Source: Planctomycetota bacterium
GTDB taxonomy: Bacteria > Planctomycetota > UBA8742 > UBA2392
Direction: 5' to 3'
DNA: 36,720 nucleotides
Assembly (NCBI GenBank): GCA_022071975.1
Contig: JAJVIO010000042.1
Span: 1-36,720, forward strand
Below, piece after piece: positions 30,795 to 36,720 of the stretch. The translations under genes and the position numbers were made by a program. The first letter of the stretch is position 1, and each line of letters starts with the position of its first letter. The notes under the pieces are model-generated. The model saw only the letters and a list, made by a program, of their open reading frames with translations. It searched no databases and was not told the origin of the DNA.

Positions 30795-30800
30795 AGTATA
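30795..30800 (-). promoter_or_regulatory. Putative -10 (TATACT), leaderless start of the kinase gene
   Basis: A perfect TATACT lies seven bases before ATG 30787, consistent with a transcript beginning at the start codon. Confidence 0.45.
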
Positions 30801-30816
30801 GCGCCGGAAGTGAGCT

Positions 30817-30846
30817 TTGGCGCATGTTGCCGGCCATTGTTATGCT
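30817..30846 (+). promoter_or_regulatory. Putative promoter of the secreted-protein pair at 30874
   Basis: TTGGCG (30817-30822), an 18-base spacer and TATGCT (30841-30846). Transcription would start near 30853, giving a leader of about 20 bases with a GGAGA ribosome site. Confidence 0.5.
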
Positions 30847-30873
30847 GTGCGCCGAATCGAACCGGAGACCGTC

Positions 30874-31890
30874 ATGAAGAAAGCGCACGTGTGGCTCGCC
30901 CTTTGTTTGTTGCTGGCCCTGGCCGCCATGGGGAACGTTCCGGCCGCGCAGGTCGCGCCGGAGAACAGCCTGCTGGCCGGCGAAGGCCTTGAGGCCGGCA
31001 CGGCCGGCTTCATGGACGCCCTGAACGTCGAGGACTACGGCGAGATTTTCAAGGGCCTGGCAAGCTGGAAACAGAATGCGGTGATGCTGACTCACGAGCG
31101 CCTGTTGAAGCGCATCGCGGACGGTGGGTTCACCGAGGAAAGCCTGAAAGCGCTGCTGGAGAAACAGGACCCCTCAGGCTCGCTGGGCATCAAGACGCTG
31201 GAGCAGTTGAAGGCCGCAGAGCCAGGGCAGGTGTTGGCGCTGACATCGGGCCTGTGCCTGGTGCTGGGCGGCGAGTACCGCAAACGCAAGCAGCTCAAGT
31301 GGTACGTGACCGAGCGCAACGTCGGCCTGATGTTTGGTGCCGCGCCCGAGGTGCAGATGACGCCGTGGGGCGGCATGGTGCGCTACGAGAACAGCGCGGG
31401 TGACAGCTTCCTGTTCACGATGTCCGTGGAGAAGCAGGCGTGGCGCATCACCAACTTCGTCGCCCGTGTCGGAAGTACATCCGCGTACCTCGGGAGCGCC
31501 TTGAACCAGCAGATTGGCGGCCCTCGATCCTGGACCGAGGAACAGATGGCCCGCACCAGAGAGGGCCAACAGCTTCTCCAGTCGGCCCGAGACTACTGCC
31601 GAGTGCAGTACGCCAAGACCGGGGCCGCGGCCGACGTGACCAAACCCTTCAACAAGGAAATCGCGACAGGCAGCTACGACGGCAACTTCTACAAAGTGAA
31701 GGAGTACATCAAGGAGCTGCCGGGTTCGAGCTACGACGCGGCATTGGTGGCGCACCCGGTGGACGCGAACGATCCCTGGTTGCTGTTGCAGTTCAAGTGG
31801 GCCAGCGGCGCATCGGAGCTGGTGCAGTGCGACGATCAGAACGCCCTGAACGAAAAGATCCGCGAGCTCACGGAAGCAGAGGACGAGTAA
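30874..31890 (+). CDS. Secreted protein of unknown function, paralogue 1 of a tandem pair
   Basis: The product has 338 residues. The signal peptide is MKKAHVWLALCLLLALAAMG, with cleavage probably near VPAAQ at 23-27. The mature part begins with an AGTAGFMDALNVEDYGEIFKG stretch that parallels AAQEAWRAGDYEAFYATLSP of the next gene. Its C-terminus (DPWLLLQFKWASGASELVQC) parallels DPWLILLFDWDSEVRQFAEV there. The two genes therefore arose by tandem duplication. No catalytic motif is seen and no family is recognised. ATG 30874 is preceded by GGAGA at seven bases. The paralogue starts two bases after the stop, so they form one transcript. Confidence 0.7.
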   Translation: MKKAHVWLALCLLLALAAMGNVPAAQVAPENSLLAGEGLEAGTAGFMDALNVEDYGEIFKGLASWKQNAVMLTHERLLKRIADGGFTEESLKALLEKQDPSGSLGIKTLEQLKAAEPGQVLALTSGLCLVLGGEYRKRKQLKWYVTERNVGLMFGAAPEVQMTPWGGMVRYENSAGDSFLFTMSVEKQAWRITNFVARVGSTSAYLGSALNQQIGGPRSWTEEQMARTREGQQLLQSARDYCRVQYAKTGAAADVTKPFNKEIATGSYDGNFYKVKEYIKELPGSSYDAALVAHPVDANDPWLLLQFKWASGASELVQCDDQNALNEKIRELTEAEDE

Positions 31891-31891
31891 C

Positions 31892-32893
31892 GTGCGGATC
31901 GCGCTTCCAACGATACTGGTGATGCTGGCGTTGCTGCCGCTCGGGCCGTCTGGCGCGCAACAGGCCCCGGCCAAAGGTGCGGCTGAGGTGGCAACGGCAG
32001 CGCAGGAAGCCTGGCGTGCCGGCGACTACGAGGCGTTCTACGCCACGCTCAGCCCCGGCGTGCAAGGCCAGATCGCCGAGTTGCACCGCGAGATGCTGCG
32101 CAGCATCCGTCCAGAGTCGCTGAAGAACGAGGAGTTCGCCGGGCCGCTGTTTGAACGGCTGGCGCTGCTTGATCCCGAAAACAAGCTGAAACTCAGCCAA
32201 GGCGAGCGCCTGATCAATCTGCGCGACGCCGAGTTTCTGGCCATGGCTTCGGGCATGCTGGCCGTCTCCTACCAGCTGCGCAGGCAGGGCGAAGCCTGGC
32301 GCATGATCGACTTTGCCGAGGGCTGGCGCACACAGCGGCTCAGAGGCGCGGCGGAAGAGGGCGGCAAGATGATGCTGCCCGCCGCCCGCGCGCAGTTCGC
32401 CACCCTGGCCGGGTTGCAGCTTGAGCTGGAGATGTCGCGGCTTGGCACCGACTGGCGTGTCGAGACCTTCGCTCTGAAGGGACCGCACCACCAGGTGAGC
32501 CTGGTCGCCTTCTTAAAGGAAGGCGCGTACTACGACGTTCGCTGGCCGGGTGTCGCGCCCAGAGAAGACAGGCGCGAGGCCGGCGAAGCGCTGCTGAAGC
32601 AGGCCCTCGAGAAGGCGCTGGTCGCCTACAAGAAGCGACAGTCGAAGGGCGACGCCATCGACGCGGTGGCGAGGCTGATCGAGCAGGCGGACACCAAGGA
32701 CGCGCCGTACAGTCTCGACCGGATTGCCACAGACTTCGGTCGCAAGGGTTTGGTAGCCATGCTGGTAGCGAAGCCCGGCATTGAAGGCGATCCGTGGCTG
32801 ATTCTTTTATTCGATTGGGACAGCGAGGTGCGCCAGTTCGCGGAGGTCAAGAACGAGGAGGAACTCAACAACCGTCTGAAGCGCCGGAGATAA
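31892..32893 (+). CDS. Secreted protein of unknown function, paralogue 2 of a tandem pair
   Basis: The product has 333 residues, starting at GTG 31892 one base after the preceding stop codon, with AGAGGA upstream. The signal peptide is MRIALPTILVMLALLPLGPSGA, cleaved near AQQ. The mature domain is helix-rich at its N-terminus, with an EAWRAGDYEAFYATLSPGV segment that recalls lipocalin-like DUF or SnoaL-type folds, and a beta-rich C-terminus. It is clearly similar to the upstream gene at both ends but diverged in the middle. No catalytic residues were recognised. The pair is divergent from the Ser/Thr kinase gene. Confidence 0.68.
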   Translation: MRIALPTILVMLALLPLGPSGAQQAPAKGAAEVATAAQEAWRAGDYEAFYATLSPGVQGQIAELHREMLRSIRPESLKNEEFAGPLFERLALLDPENKLKLSQGERLINLRDAEFLAMASGMLAVSYQLRRQGEAWRMIDFAEGWRTQRLRGAAEEGGKMMLPAARAQFATLAGLQLELEMSRLGTDWRVETFALKGPHHQVSLVAFLKEGAYYDVRWPGVAPREDRREAGEALLKQALEKALVAYKKRQSKGDAIDAVARLIEQADTKDAPYSLDRIATDFGRKGLVAMLVAKPGIEGDPWLILLFDWDSEVRQFAEVKNEEELNNRLKRRR

Positions 32894-32912
32894 CTTGACT
32901 GCCGCTGGGCTA

Positions 32913-32941
32913 TTGCCCGGGGGGTTGGGCTTGGGCAGACT
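32913..32941 (+). promoter_or_regulatory. Putative leaderless promoter of the gene at 32948
   Basis: TTGCCC (32913-32918), a 17-base spacer and CAGACT (32936-32941), ending exactly six bases before ATG 32948. Confidence 0.45.
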
Positions 32942-32947
32942 CTGGGC

Positions 32948-33355
32948 ATGAGCGGAAGCACACCGAAAGTGAAAGCCTTCCTGATCTGCGACCAGGTGAT
33001 TCGCAGCACAGACGGCAAGTACAGCATCATCGGCGTGTTCCGCCGCGTGCATGCGCCTACCTTCCCGGTTTTCCATGCCCGTTTCGGCGTCTACCTGATG
33101 CTGGGCGACATGAACGGCGAATACAACTTCACCATCGAATTCAGCGACCCCACCGAGGGCCAGACGCTCGCCAAGGCCGAGCTGCGCGGCGTCAAGCACC
33201 ACAAGCCGCTGGAGGATTTCGAGACCGGCATCAACCTGCCCGGCCTGCAATTCACCAAAGAAGGCACCTTCGAGGTGCACCTGCTGTGCAACGGCGACCT
33301 GCTGCACGTGGACACCCTGCAGGCCATCAAGGTGGAAGCCCCGCCGGCGAAGTAG
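32948..33355 (+). CDS. Small conserved cytoplasmic protein (DUF6941-like)
   Basis: The product has 135 residues with no signal or membrane segment. It opens with KVKAFLICDQVIRSTDGKYSIIGVFRRVHAP, a start I associate with the DUF6941 family of small beta-rich proteins found often in PVC bacteria. A central strand pair (GVYLMLGDMNGEYNFTIEFSD) and an EGTFEVHLLCNGDLLHVDTL C-terminus complete a likely single beta-sandwich. Function is unknown. It has its own likely promoter with the -10 six bases before the ATG. The stop codon lies within the GTAG that begins a downstream palindrome. The family name is recalled, not searched. Confidence 0.6.
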   Translation: MSGSTPKVKAFLICDQVIRSTDGKYSIIGVFRRVHAPTFPVFHARFGVYLMLGDMNGEYNFTIEFSDPTEGQTLAKAELRGVKHHKPLEDFETGINLPGLQFTKEGTFEVHLLCNGDLLHVDTLQAIKVEAPPAK

Positions 33356-33408
33356 GGGCGGGCCCAGGTGCCCGCCCGACTTAGGCCGCCACATGGGGCG
33401 GCCCCTAC
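33352..33408. repeat. GTAGGGGC cruciform-type repeat
   Basis: Outer arms GTAGGGGC (33352-33359) and GCCCCTAC (33401-33408) enclose two hairpins: GGGCGGGC/GCCCGCCC (33356-33363 with 33370-33377) and GGCCGCC/GGCGGCC (33384-33390 with 33397-33403). The inner stems compete with the outer one. Its GTAG includes the stop codon of the preceding gene, as at 9223. Confidence 0.75.
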
Positions 33409-33501
33409 GTCGCTTCCCCACCGTTGAAGTAGGGGCTTGGCGTTCTATAAACGGACCGTCGGGTGCGTTTGACGCCCACGCTGTACACCAGGAGCGCCGC
33501 C

Positions 33502-35319
33502 ATGGCTACCGCTGAGGTTTCGGAGACCGAGACCAGAACCATCGTCAACGATTTCGTGCTGCACGTCGCCACCGCCAACGGCTCGGGCTCGCAGACCAGC
33601 AACATGGTGCTGCTGCGCGCGCTGTTCGGCATGGGCATCCCCGTTTCGGGCAAGAACCTGTTCCCCAGCAACATCCAGGGCCTGCCCACCTGGTTCACGA
33701 TCCGCGCCAACAAGAACGGCTGGATCAGCCGCAAGCAGGACGCCGACGTGGTGGTCTGCATGAACCCGGAGACCAGCGATGAAGACGTCGAGACCGCCAG
33801 GCAAGGCGCCGTGCTGATTTACGAGGATTCGCTGAACCTCGCCGACAAGCGCCCTGACTGCGTGCACTACGCCGTGCCCTTCAAGAAGCTGATCGCCGAG
33901 TGCTGCCCCGACATGCGCCTGCGCAAGCTGGTGATCAACATGCTCTACGTCGGCGTGTGCGCCCAGCTGTTCGAGATCGACATGGGCGAAATCAAGAATG
34001 CCCTCAGCAAGCAGCTCGCCGGCAAGCAGAAGGCCATCGACATCAACCTGCCCGCCCTCGAGGCCGGCTTCAAGTGGGCCGCCGACAACCTCAAGAAAGC
34101 CGACCCCTTCAAGGTCGAGCGCATGAACGCCAACGAGGGCAAGATCATCATCGAAGGCAACGCCGCCACGGCGCTGGGCCTGATGTTCGGCGGCGTCACG
34201 GTGGTCACCTGGTACCCCATCACCCCCTCCAGCAGCCTGTGCGAATACCTTGAGGAGTACCTCAACCGCTTCCGCATCAAGGACGGCAAGAAGACGTTCG
34301 CCGTGGTGCAGGCCGAGGACGAAATCGCCGCGGTCGGCATGCTGGCGGGCGCCGGCTGGGCGGGCGCGCGCGCGGCCACCAGCACCAGCGGCCCGGGTAT
34401 CAGCCTGATGAACGAGATCATCGGCCTGGCCTACTTCGCGGAGATCCCGTTCGTGATCTGCGACGTGCAGCGCACGGGCCCGAGCACCGGCCTGCCGACG
34501 CGCACCATGCAGGGCGACGTGCTGAGCCTGTTCTATGCCAGCCACGGCGACACCAAGCAGGTGGTGGTGATCCCCAACACGCCCAAGGAAGCCTTCGAGA
34601 TGGCGGGCGAGGCGCTGAACCTGGCCGAGGAGCTGCAGACGCCGGTGTTCATCATGAGCGACCTGGACCTGGGCATGAACTTCTGGGTCAGCGAGCGCTT
34701 TGAGTATCCCACGGAGCCCCTTCGCCGCGGCAAGGTGCTGGGCAAGGAAGAGCTCGAGAAGCTGGGCGGCAAGTGGGGCCGCTACGCCGACGTGGACGGC
34801 GACGGCATCCCGTACCGCACCATCCCCGGCACCGAGCACCCGAAGGCCGCCTACTTCACGCGCGGCACGGGCCACACGCCGCAGGCTACGTACAGCGAGA
34901 AGCCACACGACTGGAAGAACAACATGGACCGGCTGGCCCGCAAGTTCGAGACGGCCAAGACCATGGTGCCCAAGCCGGAGATCCTGGACAACGGCCACGC
35001 CGCCGGCCTGATCTACTACGGCACCACCCACGAGGCGATCCGCGAGGCCTGCGCCACGCTGGAGGCCAGGCACGGACTCAAGCTGGACCTCTGCCGCCTG
35101 CGCGCCTTCCCGTTCACGCAGGAAGTGGAAGATTTCCTGAACAAGCACGAGCGCGTGTACGTGGTGGAGCTGAACCGCGACGGCCAGATGCGCATGGCCC
35201 TGCACGCGGAGCTGCCGCACTTCAGCAACAAGCTGCGCAGCGTGAAGCACTACGACGGCATGCCGCTGACGGCCGACGAAGTGGTGAAGGCGATCGTGGA
35301 GCGCGAGAGGGAAGTTTAG
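33502..35319 (+). CDS. korA: 2-oxoacid:ferredoxin oxidoreductase, fused gamma-alpha subunit
   Basis: The product has 605 residues, typical for fused KorA. Residues about 12-190 are the gamma domain (NGSGSQTSNMVLLRALFGMGIPV), residues about 210-420 the alpha pyrimidine domain (WYPITPSSSL, QAEDEIAAVGMLAGAGWAG, TSTSGPGISLMNE near 292). The C-terminal part completes the transketolase-like fold. With KorB it decarboxylates a 2-oxoacid, probably 2-oxoglutarate, to the acyl-CoA with reduction of ferredoxin, in the reverse or anaerobic TCA branch. Specificity is inferred from the fused architecture. ATG 33502 is chosen because AGGAG lies eight bases upstream. korB follows 67 bases downstream with its own ribosome site. 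Confidence 0.9.
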   Translation: MATAEVSETETRTIVNDFVLHVATANGSGSQTSNMVLLRALFGMGIPVSGKNLFPSNIQGLPTWFTIRANKNGWISRKQDADVVVCMNPETSDEDVETARQGAVLIYEDSLNLADKRPDCVHYAVPFKKLIAECCPDMRLRKLVINMLYVGVCAQLFEIDMGEIKNALSKQLAGKQKAIDINLPALEAGFKWAADNLKKADPFKVERMNANEGKIIIEGNAATALGLMFGGVTVVTWYPITPSSSLCEYLEEYLNRFRIKDGKKTFAVVQAEDEIAAVGMLAGAGWAGARAATSTSGPGISLMNEIIGLAYFAEIPFVICDVQRTGPSTGLPTRTMQGDVLSLFYASHGDTKQVVVIPNTPKEAFEMAGEALNLAEELQTPVFIMSDLDLGMNFWVSERFEYPTEPLRRGKVLGKEELEKLGGKWGRYADVDGDGIPYRTIPGTEHPKAAYFTRGTGHTPQATYSEKPHDWKNNMDRLARKFETAKTMVPKPEILDNGHAAGLIYYGTTHEAIREACATLEARHGLKLDLCRLRAFPFTQEVEDFLNKHERVYVVELNRDGQMRMALHAELPHFSNKLRSVKHYDGMPLTADEVVKAIVEREREV

Positions 35320-35327
35320 ACAGACAA

Positions 35328-35350
35328 CAGGCGGCAGGCGGCAGGCGGCA
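35328..35350. repeat. Short tandem CAGGCGG repeat in the korA-korB gap
   Basis: Three copies of CAGGCGG lie between the two subunit genes, the only unusual sequence in this 67-base gap. Confidence 0.6.
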
Positions 35351-35386
35351 GTTCAAGGCCCCTGAAACCTGCGCCAAGGAGCAATC

Positions 35387-36430
35387 ATGGCTGGAACAGC
35401 GACACCCAACGCGCCCGAGACCAACCGCGCCGGGCTGCAGAAAAAAGACTACGCCGGCAGCAAGAGCACCCTGTGCATCGGCTGCGGGCACGACCTGATC
35501 ACCGCCCGCGTGATCGACGCCTGCTTCGACCTCGGCATCCAGCCGGAGCAGTTCGTCAAGCTGTCCGGCATCGGCTGCAGCTCCAAGACGCCGGCCTACT
35601 TCATGTCGCGCAGCTTCAGCTTCAACAGCGTCCACGGCCGCATGCCCAGCATCGCGACCGGCACGGCGCTGGCGAACCGCACGCTGAAGATGATCGGCGT
35701 ATCGGGCGACGGCGACACGGCCAACATCGGCATGGGACAGTTCGTGCACATCATGCGCCGCAACCTCGACCTGGTGTATGTGGTCGAGAACAACGGCGTG
35801 TACGGCCTGACCAAGGGCCAGTTCAGCGCGACCGCCGACAAGGGCAGCAAGCTGAAGCACGGGGCGGTGAACCCGTTCCATGCCATCGACCTGTGCGCGC
35901 TGGCGGTTGAGCTGGGCTGCGGCTTCGTGGCGCGGCTGTTTGCGGGCAACACCAAGATGATGCGGCAGGTGCTGCAGGCGGCGCTGGCGTTTGAGGGCCT
36001 GGCGCTGCTGGATATCATCAGCCCGTGCGTGACGTTCAACAACCACGCGGGCTCGACCAAGTCGTTCCCGTACATGAAGGACAACGAGCTGGCGCTGCAG
36101 GACATCGGCTTCGTGCCGGCCTACGACCCGCACTATGAGGAGATGGACCACGGCGACGAGCGCGAGATCAAGCTCGGCGACGGCAGCCACATCACCATCA
36201 AGGCGCTGGACAAGGACTACGACCCGACCAGCCGCACCGCGGCGCTGAACCTGCTGGCCGAGTACCACGAGAGCGGCAAGATCGCGACGGGGCTGATCTA
36301 CGTCAACGAGAAGGAGCCGCGCTTTGTTGACCAGATCAACATGTGCGACCAGCCGCTGTCCACGCTGCCGCAGTCGATCACCCGCCCGGGCAAGGAAGTG
36401 CTCGAGGAAGTGATGAACGAGCAGGCGTAG
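35387..36430 (+). CDS. korB: 2-oxoacid:ferredoxin oxidoreductase, beta subunit
   Basis: The product has 347 residues. CIGCGHD near 30 corresponds to the conserved CPGCGH start of the family. The thiamine diphosphate motif is GDGDTANIGMGQF near 106 with the closing NNGVYGLTKGQ. CVTFNNH is the conserved cysteine block. KorB carries thiamine diphosphate and passes electrons to ferredoxin through an iron-sulfur cluster. The ~50-residue C-terminal extension occurs in the longer KorB type. AAGGAG lies seven bases before ATG 35387. It forms a two-gene operon with korA and ends before a strong terminator cluster. Confidence 0.9.
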   Translation: MAGTATPNAPETNRAGLQKKDYAGSKSTLCIGCGHDLITARVIDACFDLGIQPEQFVKLSGIGCSSKTPAYFMSRSFSFNSVHGRMPSIATGTALANRTLKMIGVSGDGDTANIGMGQFVHIMRRNLDLVYVVENNGVYGLTKGQFSATADKGSKLKHGAVNPFHAIDLCALAVELGCGFVARLFAGNTKMMRQVLQAALAFEGLALLDIISPCVTFNNHAGSTKSFPYMKDNELALQDIGFVPAYDPHYEEMDHGDEREIKLGDGSHITIKALDKDYDPTSRTAALNLLAEYHESGKIATGLIYVNEKEPRFVDQINMCDQPLSTLPQSITRPGKEVLEEVMNEQA

Positions 36431-36439
36431 GGAACCGAA

Positions 36440-36526
36440 GCCCGGCGTGCAAACGCCGGGCGAATCATGGTGAATTCGTATTCACCAGCTGAATCGCCCG
36501 GGATTCGCATCCCGGGCTTTGGTTTT
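36440..36526. terminator. Three-hairpin terminator cluster after korB
   Basis: The hairpins are GCCCGGCGT/ACGCCGGGC (36440-36461), GGTGAAT/ATTCACC (36469-36486) and GCCCGGGAT/ATCCCGGGC (36496-36517), the last followed by TTTGGTTTT. The third repeats the terminator at 24715-24747 almost exactly. It lies between convergent genes and can serve korAB. Confidence 0.75.
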
Positions 36527-36527
36527 G

Positions 36528-36720
36528 CTACTCCTCCGAGATCGCCGGTGAGCGCTCGATGATGCCCTTGTCGGCCTCGCTCAGCCTTTCGCTGCTGTTG
36601 ACCTCGGCGTCGAAGCGCAGCTCGGCCTCGGGCGGCTCCAGCTCGCGGGCCATGCGGCGGGCCTCTTTCAGGCTGTCGGCGATCACCCAGTAGGTGCGCT
36701 GGTAGCTGCGCGGCAGCGGG
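36528..36720 (-). CDS. C-terminal 63 residues of an unknown protein (5' part beyond the window)
   Basis: An open frame enters from the right edge and ends at the TAG at 36528-36530. The visible end begins with PLPRSYQRTYWVIADSLKEA, continues through a charged helical stretch and ends in ISEE. The WVIADSLKEARRMARELE stretch looks like a globular domain edge, but no family can be named from this length. Codon use fits its neighbours. It converges with korB. Confidence 0.6.
   Translation of the reverse strand, partial: PLPRSYQRTYWVIADSLKEARRMARELEPPEAELRFDAEVNSSERLSEADKGIIERSPAISEE

Overview
This is a GC-rich bacterial chromosomal segment, about two thirds G+C in most genes, most likely from Planctomycetota or a close PVC relative. 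That placement is an inference from gene content, not a database result. It rests on a SpoVG with an inserted zinc ribbon, a membrane Ser/Thr kinase with a DWG motif and TPRs, a DUF1570-like metalloprotease, many secreted proteins of unknown function and fused gamma-alpha KorA. No rRNA, tRNA or CRISPR array was seen.

Layout. 1-2803 (minus) has an isoprenylcysteine-methyltransferase-like membrane protein cut by the left edge and a GT9-GT2 fusion glycosyltransferase. 2804-4813 is repeat-rich and holds a putative beta-barrel gene bracketed by duplicated blocks, one of which carries a dead copy of the 3' end of the next gene. 4814-8294 (minus) encodes a secreted metalloprotease, a nucleotide-sugar epimerase and a lipoprotein. 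8369-9834 has a TIM-barrel isomerase and a REP-associated tyrosine transposase (RAYT) framed by perfect inverted GTAG hairpins. 9874-12643 has a membrane-anchored HEAT-like protein and MeaB. 13251-15601 has divergent hemG and plsC. 15826-18527 has a GH18-LysM protein and an unusual protein joining a J-like N-terminus, a membrane helix and a TssM-like C-terminus. 18820-24630 has a membrane nuclease, secreted and lipoprotein unknowns, and a cluster of nested palindromic elements. 24844-26702 has a small protein and the ispE-spoVG pair. 26801-30787 (minus) has an Hcp-like protein downstream of a large Ser/Thr kinase. 30874-33355 has two tandem paralogous secreted proteins and a DUF6941-like protein. 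33502-36430 is korAB, and the right edge cuts a final minus-strand gene.

Three themes stand out. First, many intergenic gaps carry imperfect inverted repeats from at least nine families, some acting as terminators and some nested inside one another; one family is a REP system with its likely transposase in the window. Second, two type VI secretion-like pieces, an Hcp and a TssM C-terminal domain on a J-like membrane protein, lie about 9 kb apart without the rest of the apparatus, one next to a Ser/Thr kinase. Third, many genes have a TANNNT-like hexamer 6-7 bases before the start codon, pointing to widespread leaderless transcripts, while others have a normal leader and Shine-Dalgarno sequence. 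Housekeeping functions present are isoprenoid synthesis (ispE), heme (hemG), phospholipid (plsC), 2-oxoacid oxidation with ferredoxin (korAB) and B12-mutase maintenance (meaB).
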